This document shows, piece by piece, positions 47,201-57,183 of a DNA stretch of 64,000 nucleotides. Under the pieces are notes generated by a model. The model searched no databases, was not told the origin of the DNA, and saw only the letters and a program-made list of their open reading frames with translations. This DNA is from Corythucha ciliata (lineage: Eukaryota > Arthropoda > Insecta > Hemiptera > Tingidae). Both the position numbers and the translations under genes were made by a program. Where the stretch lies: contig CM075938.1 in the NCBI GenBank assembly GCA_038030265.1, forward strand, positions 44,261,189 to 44,325,188. The letters run 5' to 3'. Within the stretch, counting starts at the first letter, position 1; each line of letters starts with the position of its first letter.

Positions 47201-49581
47201 ACCAGATGAACTCCTAGTGAGTTTCAAAAAGCCATTTTACAATTTTGCGAGCAGGCAGTATCCACACACGTAAAAAAGTGTTGAAAATTGATTCAAAAAT
47301 GTAGTTCTGAGACAAATACGATTCTTTAGGACAAAAAATAAGATTCTGAGGCAGGATTTCGTGACCGATGAGTTAATTGTAAAGGCGAAGTCACTACATT
47401 TCCAGAATATGAGGTTCCAGAAACATTTCTGCTTTCACGATAATACAAAAATATTGTTAGTTCTCTGGCCGGACTTTTGGCGTTATTTCCCAGATATTTG
47501 GGGGTGTGAAACACTACATTGTGCAGCTAAAGTGAGTCTCTGCGAGTGCAGTGACCAAGGACCTAATAGAAATTCCCATTTGCTCAAAAATCTGTCACGG
47601 TACAATTCATTTTCAACCGTCTTATCAGAATCAAATCTTTATACTTATTAAAATCAGAATATATTAATGGAAAACCGGGTGGAAATGAACTGCCCCGTTG
47701 CAAAATTGTACGCAAATGGAAAACGCTGAAAGTCAATAACTTTAATGAAATGGCTGAATTTCGGGAACATTAAGGAGCGCTGATTCCCGTTACGTTTTGG
47801 ACGGAACAGACTGCATTTTTGTCAGTCCGAGGGACACATGAACCGCGTTCGGCTAAAATCGCCCCAAAATTTGAGGTTAGCTTCCGCGAAAGTTGTCTTA
47901 ACTTAAAATTAGACTTCATAATTATCTCGGGACATTGTTCGGCACGGGGAATCCGAAAGTTAAAACGGATTCTTGATCATACGAGCCGTTGAAGGGGTTC
48001 TCCCCCATGAGTCCCGCCTTTATGGAAGTTTATAGGCTTGTTTTCAATGGGTGGACGAACTTTTGCACCAATGGCGGCTACCGACAGCCCTGAAGTCCAA
48101 GGAACGCAGGTGGACCTCGCTGGCTCTGGGGTCGGTAAAATGTGTCGAAAGCGAAAAAGCGACAGTGGCGTACAAAGAGGGGGGGGGGCCGCAATGGGAA
48201 GTTTTTGTGATACATCGAAAATCTGCTGAGAAAGCTGTTTGGGTACAGCGACTTTTCGTAAAACGGACAAATTTTGGAGGTCACGTAAATTTATGGAAAA
48301 AATGCCAGATTTCTGGGTGTTGACGATTATTTCAAGCAATAAAGAGGCCTCTATCCTAAAGGAAATGTTCCGGTGTTTCTGAAAATGGCATCACTTTACG
48401 GATTTGGTGCGATATAAGCCGAGAAATTGCGATTTTTTGAAGCAAGCATTGGATACTTTTTTAAACACACAAAAAAAAAATCATTACTCCGTAACGGATC
48501 TACGTAGGACACTTCCGAAGGTACCATTTTATTCCAGTTTTAACGTAGTTTTACCCTAACATTTTTGTCACACTTATACGGATCCACCCTGTATATGGCC
48601 CCGTAGTTCTGAAAAACGCACCAAATTAAAAGACCGCACGGTATGGAGCTCATTAGCTGAAGTGAAAAGGGTGGAATAGAGGGTTCGCAAACTGGCTTGA
48701 ACTACTTAATTTAAACCGCAAAACAGACAACTTTATGAGGAAACTCTCGGATTGTTGACCCCCAATTTGTCGTATTAATTTTCTTATTGGTTGAGATAAC
48801 GATTAACGGCAATTCCCACTACGTTACAAACCAAATGTAACGAATTACGTAGTTGAGTTTTTGCGTGAAGCGGCGTTTGCCGTTTGATTACCGGATGCCT
48901 CGATGTGGGTACCGGGTGATTCTTGTCCGTCACCTCCTCTTCATGGCCAATTGACTGGGCAGGATTGAAGGTGCCCTTTGAAACTTGGGTGTTGTTGGTC
49001 TTTTGTACTAATTCAACGTTTTTGGATAAGTAGGCAACATGAGCCTTTCGACTCTCGCCCCCAGTCATCTGACCTTTCCTAACACGGATCCTACTGAATC
49101 GTCTTGTAAAAGATAACTGAGAAGGATCAAACCTTTTGACAGCCTTTCGACTCCCCAAAGTTGTGCTCTTACCGGCATTAAAAGTACGACCACAATTTAA
49201 CGGAACTAAGTGACTTTAACTTACTGGAAAATTAGGTTCGCTTACCTCATTTTCGTGGGAGCTTCCCATGACATAGAAGAAGAGATCAACGTTGGACCTG
49301 TATACACACGTTAGACCGTCCAACATGATAATTTCAGCGTTAGCTCGGTGCGTCTTGTTAAACAGATTCTTTTCAAACGCTTTCTGTTCTTTCACAGTGG
49401 GAAAAACCGCATCGTCGTAGTACTTGGCGAGGATCCGGTGTCCGTCGTTGTCCAGTATTGCGATTCCTTTGACAGTGTACAAGGTTGGCTCCTGTCACCG
49501 TAAAGCATGGGATTATAATGTGAAAAAAGAGAGCGTTTACTATGATTGAACGATTGAAATTACCAAAAGAAGGCCTTCCAT
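32217..49581 (-). CDS. COPZ1: Coatomer subunit zeta, five exons with a 16.6-kb intron
   Basis: Zeta subunit of the COPI coat (F-subcomplex, adaptin-like longin fold), acting in Golgi-to-ER and intra-Golgi transport. Exons: 49581-49564 (MEGLLL), 49491-49246, 32627-32494, 32421-32331, 32264-32217. They join in phase to 179 codons, 178 residues, the normal length. Diagnostic blocks are [71 protein letters not shown] and the C-terminal [15 protein letters not shown]. Introns 1, 3 and 4 are 72, 72 and 66 bases, but intron 2 (49245-32628) is 16.6 kb and contains the MFSD5 gene on the opposite strand. The gene is head to head with Ku70. If the two distant halves were annotated separately they would look like two partial genes. 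Confidence 0.93.
33201..33345. repeat. MITE family 'GCGTTTTCC', degraded copy 3
   Basis: TAATAGCGTTCCCCATTTGC at the left, then TTTCCACCCGCCCACCCC and a right arm with GAATTGCCCCGTTGCAAAATT; the right terminal GGAAAACGCTA is lost. The insertion interrupts tandem array D. Confidence 0.6.
33698..33911. mobile_element. 214-base inverted-repeat element in array D
   Basis: GTACTGCAACACGAAAATCG and TGGTCCCTCA on the left are mirrored by TGAGGGACCA and CGTGTTGCAGTAC on the right, arms about 40 bases long. Confidence 0.6.
34461..34607. mobile_element. 147-base inverted-repeat element in array D
   Basis: TCAATACAGACTCAGGACGT and TAGTAGTCTGTATTGA form inverted ends; inner arms GACGTGACGTGG and CCCACGTCACGTC. 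Confidence 0.6.
35161..36250. repeat. Degenerate tandem array A, forward
   Basis: Units such as GCGAAATTGGTTTTTCAGTG and AGAGCAAAATTCGAG with varying lengths, directly following array D. Includes a G run at 35876-35885. Confidence 0.65.
36470..36836. mobile_element. MITE with repeated GTCAAAC/CAAGC words
   Basis: Ends AGCAGGCCACACACG and GTGTGGCCCGCT are inverted copies, with TA on both outer sides. The interior is built of many direct and inverted copies of ATGCTTGTCAAGCATG-like words. No coding capacity. In coatomer zeta intron 2. Confidence 0.7.
36942..37086. repeat. MITE family 'GCGTTTTCC', copy 4
   Basis: ATAGCGTTTTCCATTCACTT and CAGCAAATGGAAAACGCTAT are inverted ends; inner arms CCACCCGTCTTCTCC and GAGGACGGGTGGAGAT; TA on both sides. 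Confidence 0.78.
37087..38000. repeat. Array A, continued
   Basis: CGCGAAATTGGTTTTT and AAAGAGCAAAACC units between the MITE at 36942 and unrelated sequence from 38010. Confidence 0.6.
38612..39590. mobile_element. 979-base large inverted repeat
   Basis: The left arm starts AGTTAACTATTTAATGTGCCC and the right arm ends GGGCACATAAAATAGTTAAC. Arms of more than 300 bases match with scattered differences, including CGGACAACCCGTGATTC, AAAACATCTTCAAAGTGT and the inner CGCTCCGGC/GCCGGAGCG pair. The centre is AT-rich. Either a foldback element or two copies in opposite orientation. A mariner-like end (TATACAGGGTGG) lies nearby at 38352. Confidence 0.65.
39690..41160. repeat. Array A, reverse, split by a palindromic MITE
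   Basis: AATTTCGCGGTTTT, GGCTCTTTCAAAAACCAAAT-like units from 39690 to 40110 and again 41030-41160. The palindromic element at 40126-40418 and about 600 bases of unassigned sequence lie between. Confidence 0.55.
40126..40418. mobile_element. Near-perfect palindromic MITE with TTAA flanks
   Basis: Arms of about 115 bases run inward from TTGTTAGTAGAGTCGCTTAA (40131) and its complement ending at 40413, with very few mismatches. TTAA lies just outside both ends (40126-40129 and 40415-40418), which suggests a piggyBac-type target. High arm identity means a recent insertion. Confidence 0.7.
41307..42840 (-). mobile_element. 5'-truncated, frameshifted non-LTR retrotransposon (jockey/I-like)
   Basis: On the minus strand the reverse transcriptase core can be followed across several frames: [14 protein letters not shown] near 42775, [13 protein letters not shown] near 42620, and [10 protein letters not shown] near 42520, with frame changes between the first two. 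Towards the 3' end an RNase H-like motif [15 protein letters not shown] lies near 41440. The part upstream of the reverse transcriptase is missing, as after incomplete reverse transcription. A C run (41341-41350) and a short direct repeat (ATAGGATCTAGATACGAT, at 41224 and 41249) mark the 3' side. It lies in coatomer zeta intron 2, 1.4 kb from MFSD5. Clearly inactive. Confidence 0.85.
42841..44140. other. Sequence between the LINE and MFSD5
   Basis: A probable MITE at 43274-43405. Otherwise nothing recognised. The last few hundred bases may hold the MFSD5 promoter. Confidence 0.4.
43274..43405. mobile_element. Probable MITE with CACACA-type ends
   Basis: GGTCTATCCACACACATC at the left and GATATGTGTGAACGAGCC at the right are imperfect inverted copies. 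The inner pair GGACGTGCCCCGTCCGG supports a folded structure. Ends resemble those at 57885 and 36470. Confidence 0.45.
44141..44269. mobile_element. MITE immediately upstream of MFSD5
   Basis: TTTTACACGAGTAATTTTCT and TTTTTATCAAAAAACTAGCTCGTGTAAAA (given by its end CTAGCTCGTGTAAAA) are inverted arms, with TTGTTCAAA and TTTTGAAC inside. The right end is 14 bases before the MFSD5 ATG. Confidence 0.6.
44284..45696 (+). CDS. MFSD5: MFSD5-type major facilitator (molybdate-anion transporter family)
   Basis: Single-exon gene of 470 residues. It resembles MFSD5, a 12-helix major facilitator protein for which molybdate transport has been proposed. Supporting blocks: the first hydrophobic helix (residues 3-20), AADWLQ-like [14 protein letters not shown], the MFS loop 2-3 signature [74 protein letters not shown] and [10 protein letters not shown]. 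The ATG at 44284 matches the position where other MFSD5 proteins start. The gene lies inside intron 2 of coatomer zeta on the opposite strand. An inverted-repeat element ends 14 bases before the ATG, so the 5' UTR or promoter may be element-derived. I see no canonical AATAAA close downstream. Substrate here is inferred from the family only. Confidence 0.93.
   Translation: MEVIIRVFTIFFIVIVGAIVVDRKSHSLTEPHNIHFKNLQRCFIIAFSLAAFADWLQGPYIYRLYKDYGYPDDIIAFLFIAGFMSSCIFGTIVGQLADRYGRKILCSVFTVTYSICCMTKLSSNYSVLLIGRILGGVSTSILFTTFEAWYVNEHLNFFKLPVEWLNSVFARVTFYNGLSSILAGIIAQIFAEFLDFGSVAPFIIAIPFLLASLMVIQSTWKEHPPLTSKSSQSILKNVFQPLKLLVQNEFILFHLGLIQSIFESAMYTFVFSWTPILADLKPPLGLTFATFMVFLMSGSKTYSWLVSKRFQPQNLLVFACTVTTFSFVIVTLCLSNMIVHVEDHDHETSQIMSFMCLSAFLLYEWSVGIYYPAVGYLRSHLIPEEYRATLSNWFRVPMNLFTCAALTLKFGSNSDDVTGLKKFQLGFILCTVMLMVAVGSATVFSRKYSRRIIHNELAQLKTGDGATETI
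45697..48396. other. Sequence downstream of MFSD5 in coatomer zeta intron 2
   Basis: MFSD5 3' UTR should start here. Half MITE at 47662-47731, G run at 48180-48188. Open frames are short and overlap on both strands. No gene recognised. Confidence 0.45.
47662..47731. repeat. MITE family 'GCGTTTTCC', half copy 5
   Basis: Only the right half remains: CGGGTGGAAATGAACTGCCC, CGTTGCAAAATTGTACGC and AAATGGAAAACGCTG. Confidence 0.65.
48397..48596 (+). repeat. Dispersed repeat R1, copy 2 (mariner-like end)
   Basis: Same 190-base sequence as at 28756, including ATCATTACTCCGTAACGGAT and GGACACTTCCGAAGGTACC, ending ATACGGATCCACCCTGTAT. It lies in coatomer zeta intron 2. Confidence 0.7.
48784..49207 (-). 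CDS. Unrecognised open frame in coatomer zeta intron 2
   Basis: An open frame of about 140 codons with protein-like composition, basic at the N-terminal side ([14 protein letters not shown]) and ending in AVNRYLNQ. It lies 38 bases downstream of the donor of coatomer zeta exon 2, on the same strand. There is no ATG before residue Met in KGQM; an acceptor-like CCGGTAAG is near 49176. It could be an alternative terminal exon of the coatomer gene, an exon of an unknown gene, or chance. No family resemblance was recognised. Confidence 0.2.
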
Positions 49582-49785
49582 TTCAATTTTTATAATAAAA
49601 AGTACAAAATCGGCTGACAAACTGCAGACGTGTTCCACTACCGACCACTTCTTATCAGTTCTACACACAAAAACACCAACACTGAAGGTTTCTTTGTAGT
49701 GACTGTTACATGCATGTTTAGCGGCAAAAAGGATCTTTTCCCTTTCATCTCAGTCTAAATTGGTCTAAATCTTAAATTGTTGAAT
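49582..49785. promoter_or_regulatory. Shared divergent promoter of coatomer zeta and Ku70
   Basis: Only 204 bases separate the start codons of coatomer zeta (minus, 49581) and Ku70 (plus, 49786), so both 5' UTRs and promoters must fit here or overlap. I see no clear TATA box. A bidirectional housekeeping promoter is an inference from spacing. Confidence 0.6.
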
Positions 49786-52700
49786 ATGTTGGACGACGAC
49801 GACGCCGATTACGAGACCTTTAAACTCCCAAATCCATTGCAATATGGGCAAGAACAAGAGCCTGCTTGGGACGTACCGCCCTCCGGAAGGGGTGCTTTTG
49901 TGTTCCTGATCGACGGGAGTGAGGGCATGTATGACAAGTCTGGACCTGCCGTTGGCCAGTGTCTCGAGGCATGTTCGTTTTTCTCAGATTTTCTAAATGA
50001 TTGTGAGGGCATTTTGTAATGACGCCGTATATTAGGTCTGCAAAGATGCAATGCGGAATATTTGCCGGAAACAGCGTAAAGATCTGGTTGCTGTGGTTTT
50101 GTTCAACACGAAAGAAACGAAAGGACCTAATGCACCGGTTAACGTTGTCCTTTTAGAGGATTTGGCTGTTCCTACAGTTAAAACCATTTCCAATCTTGGA
50201 CAAATTGTAAAAGGTACGTCACTCTTGAATTTTGTCATCGCCGTGCATTGAAATATTCGTTAAAGATTTGTTTTTCTCTGTCTAGGTGACTGCATGGACT
50301 TGAAAACGACCTATGGCCACTCCTCTAAAGTTTCCTTGCATGAAGTCCTCCGATATGGTCAACAACTGATACTCCGTTGGTGCGTGCCTTGTTAAATTTG
50401 TGTCGTCTTGTCTGGGAGAGGGTTCATTTTTCAAATTTCAAATTAGTTTTATCGAGCACTCCCGATATGACTTGAGCAAGACATGCGTTGGTTTGGGAAT
50501 ATCATGCAACGACAAAGGTCTCTTTTCAAGTCAGAAGTCCAAGGTTTGGATTTGGGAAGGCTGACGCCTACTGCTGCTGTTCAGTGCAGTGGCGTAGCGT
50601 ATAGGGCAGCGGTAGGGTGGCCCGTCCCGGGCGTCACTTCAAATGGGGCATGACATGGCAGAGGTTTTTTTTTATATTTTGACATGAATATGTTGAACCG
50701 AGCACAGTTCAAATCACTCCCAGAGCTGCCAGGTGCTCCGTGATTAGGTTTTAAGCGAGCCAAATCCGCGATTTTGATTTTCTTGAAGAGCCAAACCCGC
50801 GAAAATAGTTTTGTAAAGAGCCTAAGCCGCAAAATTGATTTTTGGATTAGCCAAATCGGCAAAATTTGATCCTTGACATTGGTTTCTTGAAGGTCGAAAT
50901 CCCACAAAATGTATTTTTGATTACCCAAACTCTCAAAATTTACTTTGCAAGAGCCAAACACACGAAATCAGCTTTTTCAACTACTGAACCCTGTAAAATT
51001 GGTTTTTTCAGTGACCTTAATTTTTGAAGAGCCAAACCCGTAAAATTGTTTTTGATTGTGCCAAAATAACGAGTAAGCCAAGCTCCGCGAATTCCGTTGT
51101 GTTTAAGGATCCAAACCCACCAGATTGGTTTTTTGAAGAGCGAAATCTGTTACATAGGTAAACCCGTGAAATCGATTTCTTGAAACCCCGAACCCGCAAA
51201 TTTTGTGGTTTTTATGTAAGCCAAGCCTGCGATTTTTTTGTTTTTTTCTTCTTCTGAGCCGATCAAGATTATTTTTTTCAACGATTAAACCCCATGAAAT
51301 CGGTTTCTTGAAGACCCCTTCCCGTGAAATTGGATCGTTCCGACGCATCCCCCCCCCCCCTATTGCCGTACACCATATTTTGTTCAATGGGGAACTTGCA
51401 CATTTTTCAACCACTGGTATTTCTTGAAGAGGGCTATTCCACAAGGCTATTGCTCGCATTAAACATTGAAGTCAATCAAGGATTTTTATAAAGCGAATTT
51501 TTAAAAATTTTGAGTGGGGGTTTCATCACGTTTAAGGTTATTCAAGGAAATGGATGGTGGTAAGAAGTATTTTCAGAGGGATAATTTTTCTTGTAATAAG
51601 TAAAAAAAATTCCTCAGATACTTACAGATACCATTGACATCATTTCCCCTCGCACCATCCATCCCTTCTTGAAGAACTTTGAAATGTATTCAAAAGTCAC
51701 CAAATGCACCAATCGGGCTGCAACCACCGTTGGGATCCTTCTGTCCATGTGCCAATTCACCGGTTTACTTTTCTCCCAAATCGGGCATTCAAGTTCCCAG
51801 CCCACAGGGATCATGAAACTACTGATTTTTGCCCCGAGAAAAATGTCCACGCCCAGACAATCTGACACCGAAGTCTGATTATCCTGGAAAGAACGTTCCT
51901 TTTGAGAGGCATTCCGCAGTTAAAATAGGGCATGGTCCTTCCCAGCTGAATTCAATGCAATGTTGGGAGTTTGGGCAAAAATTTCCCCGAGAACCCCGGA
52001 ATTTACTCTAATGGGTAGTCGCAGTGCAGTAGCATCTCTGCTCCTGGCCAGGAGCCACCTATCAGTTCCGTACTCGGCTATTTTCAATTGTTTGTAGTCG
52101 TCTGCAGCATGAAAGCCGTTCTTTAGCGTAATTACCTGGAGGGAAGCACAGGTACTGATGGTTGGAGGAAGCAACTTCGACAACACTGTTATTTCTCTTC
52201 ACACACAAAATAAAATTCCCATTTTAATAACTCCTCGCGTCCGTGTTTCTAAGTAAGGAAGGTACATTGAAATTAACAATTTTTTGACCCAGTCGATCAA
52301 GAGTGATTTCACCCAGTGAATCACTCCCACCCTCCGTCGTGCCTCCATTTCACATTAAAAAGTAGAAACCTGGAAATTCCTCCCACAGTCCTGAACACAT
52401 CATCGAAAACCCAGACATCGTGGCTCACAGTCTGATTGAAAAGTAATCAAGCGCGTTTGGCACTTTCAAAAACCAAATTTTGTTGGGTTCGCTCTTCCAA
52501 AAGCCAATTTTTATGAGTTTGGGTTTTCAGAAACGACGTTTTTGCGGACTTTCGCTCTTTCAAACCCAAATTTCGGAGAGTAACCCAATTTCGTTGCATT
52601 ATAGATTTTTATTTGGCGACAAACGATCGACGAAAAAAAAAAATCGTGATTTTGGCTTTTTCAAACCATAATTTCGCTGGAAATTTTTGCTCTTACATAG

Positions 52701-55700
52701 CCAAGGTTTTCAGATTTTGCGTCTTTAAAACAAATTTCACTGAATTTTGTAATTTCAAACCCCGATTTGAGTGGTTTTAGCTCTTACTGAAATCCGTTCG
52801 CAGGTTTGGCTAATTCAAAACACTAATTTTTCTTTTTCAAAACTCCGATTCCCGATTTCGGCCACGATTTTTTCTCTTTTCATCAACGAATGTCACGGAT
52901 TTCGCTCATTCATGATAAAATTTCCGGAAATTGGGCTATTTCTTATCCATATTTCGCTTTCCAAAATCAAATTTTGTGGCCTTCACTTTTCTAAAATTAG
53001 TCCGAAAAACTAATTAGGTCTTTGAAAAACTAAATTCGTGGATTTCGCTCTCTCAAATACCAAATTTCGTCATTTTAGCTCTTATAAACCTCAGTTTTGT
53101 AGATTTTAATTATTTCCTAATCCACGTAATTTGATGGAGTTTGGTCGTTCAAATCCCAATTTCACCTGGATTCAGGGGCTCCTACTAGAAACTCTAAAGT
53201 GGTCAAGTGGGCACAATTCCCCCCCCCCCCGCAATACCGTGCTTTTGGCAATAGAGATGGACTACCACGTATCCAATAATCGGTGTACTATTTACCCGAA
53301 AGATTCAGAACCCTTGTTCTACGTAGAACGGGAGAGGATTAGCTGTTCTGAAGGTGTGATGATTCCAAGAGGCTGCTGCCAGTCTGTCTGTGAACTCATA
53401 AATAACATTCAAGCTTCGCGCAGAGCTGTGCCGTGAGGGTTATTATAGCGCATTTAGAGTGTCCCCCCCCCCTCTCGAAAGAATAGTACACTATATGAAG
53501 ACAAATGTCGCTAATAAAACATTATTAGCGCAGGCAAAAAAGCCTGAGTGTGAAAGACGTAGGGTGACCAAGGGTAGCTAGCTCCAAAGTTCTTCGTTAA
53601 CAATCATCTCCACCGTTCGTAATCACAGCCATAGCTGCCATCAGTAATAGTGTCGATTGTGCAATCAAATACAATCACGGGATTCCTCCCGTAATAGAAA
53701 GAAAAATCCAAAACGCTTATATAACTTGTCGTCAGCGCTGAAAATGGGATGTTATGCCTTGCGGTTCGTTTTTTGAACGATTATTCATGACCGGCCTATC
53801 GAGAACCGTCTGCGCTGCTCTTTAGAGAAAGCAACTCCGCGTCTGAAATTGAGAGAAAGTGCTAATGCACAGTTTCTGTAGATCATTGGACTGCTAAAAT
53901 TGAAAAGGCGCGCTTATGTACTGTAATTGGAGCCAGTAAGTGGCTGAAAGTTTGGAAAAAGCGCTATACTATTGTTGGCTAAAATTGCGAAAAAGCGCTC
54001 ATTCGTGGCTAGAATTGAGAACAAGTGCTTATTCGCCGTTGGAATTTTAAAAAACGCTAATTCGCGAATAAAATTTAGCAAAAGCGCTGATCCACGGCTG
54101 AACGGAGAAAACGCGTTAATTCTCGGTTATAATTAGTCGAATGTGATATTTCTCAGTGAAATTGAGAAAACGCTAATTCACGACTCAAGTTGAGAAAAAG
54201 AAATCATTCGAAGCTAAAATTGAAAAAACGAGCCAATTCGCAGTTTCTCATTATAACTTCTTGGCCAAAATTAAGAAAAACTAGAAAAAGTAATTTGTGC
54301 TTTATGGTGGCCATTTTGAGAGGAAAAAACGCTAATGTGCTGTTCTCGCGGCAGGTCCGCGGCTAAAATTGTGAAAGGGTCCTAATTTGCGGTTAAATTG
54401 AGGAAAAACGATCATTTACGGCCAAAATTGAGAAAATTCGTGGTCTCTGGAAGCAATTTCGAGAAAAAGTACGAGCTTATGGCTGAAAGGGAAAAAATCG
54501 CTAATTCACGGATAAAATAGTGAAACTCAGAGACTGTGGGGTCTCATAGAGATTTCTTCCCCGTGCCCCGATAGGTTTAGATCCGCCTGGACGTTATGTG
54601 ACTCGTTGAACAACCAACACTACAACTACCACTACCAACCCCAACAACCAACGGTACTGGTAGTTTTCGTGGTTATCAGACCACTAACTGCTTCTTATAC
54701 CTAGTGCTGGAATAATGAGGAATTTTCACTTGCCAGGAATGGTTTTTCGCATTATTTCTTTGCTTATTAGTCCAGGCTTTTTCAAGCGTTGCCCTGACTT
54801 TGACGTCATGGGCGTCAAACCGTTGGATGCTCTTATGGGGTAAAAGTTTCTGAATAAGAGAGAGAGTGAGTGAATGGCAAGTGCACAAGTCACGTGGCGG
54901 CCATTTGCGAAGAAAATTATTTCTCATTCTGGTTCAACCCGGAGTTCATTCTTCCTCTTTCTTGACTCTCCTCTATTCTTTTTTCACAGTAAAATTACCA
55001 CTTACCTTAAGTACATCGTCTTGTTCACTTGCTCGGACGAACCCTATAAGAATAATCCAAGACTAGAGCAGAAGGCTAGAAAACAAGTTGAGGAATTTCT
55101 CCAGCATGACGTTGAATTTGACGTTGTTGGTTTGAGCGATAGTTTCGACTCTTCAAAATTTTACAAAGTAACTCCATAATTATATCATCCCCTCCCCCGA
55201 TTTAATTATGATTCAACTTTCAAGGAATTGGTATTGACATCCAAGGGCGAGATGTTAAAAGATTGGTTGGAAGACGATCCTGTATTTAATATGAGTGCTT
55301 TTATTACTCATTTAAAAGGGTGAGCATTTTTCAATCGTGTTCCATGGAAAACAATAACAATCGCAATTCGGTATTTTTTATAGCTTCACGGATCTCTCTG
55401 CTAGACGGCTAACGGCTATCAATTTGTCCAGTGAATATAGAATTTACGTAGCGTTGCACAAATTATACGCGTACGAATTGACATCTATTAGCGTTCTACT
55501 ACTTGTTTTCTTTCATTTTTACATTTTGTTTCGATCGTCAAAAGTGCCCCCGCAACGTTCGCTTTGAAATTCAAAAGCATTCCCACTGAGGCTGTTGATG
55601 ATGGGCAACGCTCGGACCAAAAAACGCTGTCACCGACCAAGCCAAGTGACAATAAAGATTCAGAAAAGAAGATCGAAGATTCAGAAAAGAATACCCAAGA

Positions 55701-57121
55701 TTCGACGGTTCAAGTAGATTTCAAAAAACCCGTACCTTCCTATTTTGTTGTTTTTCTTATCAAAAGAAAAATTCTTGAATATTACAGAATTATGTCAACG
55801 CCCTCACAAATTTTATGGAAGTTGTAAATATCGACGGCAAACGAACAGTTGATATTACTAAGGTTTGTTGCGTTTTTTTCCAATGGTAGCTTATTTTGGT
55901 AGCGGCAAGTGAGTGTTTCCTTGCCTGCAAAATTAAAGCTATTTGACAAAAAAGCAAAGGTTTTGCATAGGTGCTAATTATTTGCGTTATATTACCTATG
56001 TTACAGAAAAGTTTATTGAAACAAATGATCCACAAAAGCAGAGGGTTTGAATTGATCGGTTTCGTGAAAACCAGCAACATTCCGTTTTACTTATCACACG
56101 GCGGTGAACCATACATCGTCATTCCGTCCTTAAACGAAAAAAGTAAAGTTGGCCAGTCGAGACGACTATCTATGCCCTAAAGAAATAAAATTTGTTTGTT
56201 GGTTACAGACAACACTCTCGCATTTTCACATCTTTTGAATAAGTGTCTGGTCGAAGAGTTGTCAATCGTATGTTGGTTTACTATGAATATCAGACAAAGT
56301 CCCGTTCTCTGTGCGCTTCATCCTACCGGTCGATTGGAGTATGCACCTGGCCGCGTCCATCCGCCTTGTTTCGTGTGTTCAAAGCTTTGGTTCTCAGGTA
56401 AAGCGTAAAATTACTGGGGTGGGATTCCTTAAATAATTTTGTATTTTTTTATTTTTTCAGATAATATCACTGATCCTGATTTAGAGGACGATTCAGTCCA
56501 CGCCGCTCCTTCAGAGAATCAACTGCGAGCAATGAAGAATTTAATTAAAAAAACTACTTTGACCTTCTCTGTGGATAAATTTACCGACGTCAACTACGTG
56601 CACACGACTAATATGATTGAAGCCTTGGCTTTTGGTGCCGATGAACTAGAGGAAGCGGAAGATAGCACGTGTAATTGTCCCTTCTCACAAAACTTGGCTT
56701 CTACTACATAACGTTTTGTTTTTTGTCTATAGATGTCAAATTTGAAGATATTACGGACGATTTGGCTGCAATGATTATGGACTGCAGTCATTTGGTCTTG
56801 ACAGAAACGGCTAGTGGCACAAAGAGGCGAGGGGCAAGTGATTCAGAGGCTTCCAGGCCCAAAATATTGAAGAAATCAGCGGATGAAGCCTTCGAGATGG
56901 TTAAAAAGGGACTTGTAAGAAAATTATCCTTAAATTGTTTCTACTTAGTGCATCATGCTGTCACTTGACACTATCCTTTACTCTAATAGGCTCACAAATT
57001 AACCGTAGCTGATTTGAAAAATCTTCTGGTAAAAGCCGGGGTCAAAAACTTGTCGAATGTCACGAAAGGCAGTTTGGTTGAAATGGCGAATCACCATTTC
57101 GGTGCCAGGACCAAGAATTAA
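49786..57121 (+). CDS. XRCC6: Ku70 (XRCC6) DNA end-binding subunit, 13 exons
   Basis: Ku70 pairs with Ku80 to form the ring that loads on broken DNA ends for non-homologous end joining. Exons: 49786-50002, 50046-50213, 50286-50379, 54990-55167, 55225-55319, 55384-55470, 55545-55731, 55788-55862, 56007-56142, 56209-56397, 56461-56670, 56733-56914, 56990-57121. All phases agree and give 649 residues; human Ku70 is 609. In order: acidic N terminus, vWA-like alpha/beta domain (FVFLIDGSEGMYD, DLVAVVLFNT, YIVLFTCSDEP), beta-barrel core (KSRGFELIGFVKTSNIP, LLNKCLVEELS), C-terminal arm (NQLRAMKNLIKKTTLTF, ALAFGADE), Lys/Arg-rich linker and SAP domain (KLTVADLKNLLVKAGVKNLS). Conservation is weaker than for the neighbours, as is usual for Ku. 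Intron 1 is only 43 bases and its acceptor is the least certain junction; intron 3 is 4.6 kb and repeat-filled. Confidence 0.9.
50380..54989. other. Ku70 intron 3, mostly degenerate arrays
   Basis: Array A forward at 50740-51500 (AAGAGCCAAACCCGCGAAA units), array A reverse at 52430-53170 (TTTCGCTCTTTCAAA units), array B forward at 53820-54540, C runs at 51351, 53220 and 53463. The rest is unassigned and shows no gene. Confidence 0.6.
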
Positions 57122-57177
57122 AAGCTTTATGGTAATGTATTGCCTATTTAATTGTTTATTTAGTGGTTATTTCCAAT

Positions 57178-57183
57178 AATAAA
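57178..57183 (+). terminator. Poly(A) signal of Ku70
   Basis: AATAAA 57 bases after the Ku70 stop codon on the coding strand, followed by GT-rich sequence (GTGGTTGAAAGTTGTTT). Confidence 0.7.
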
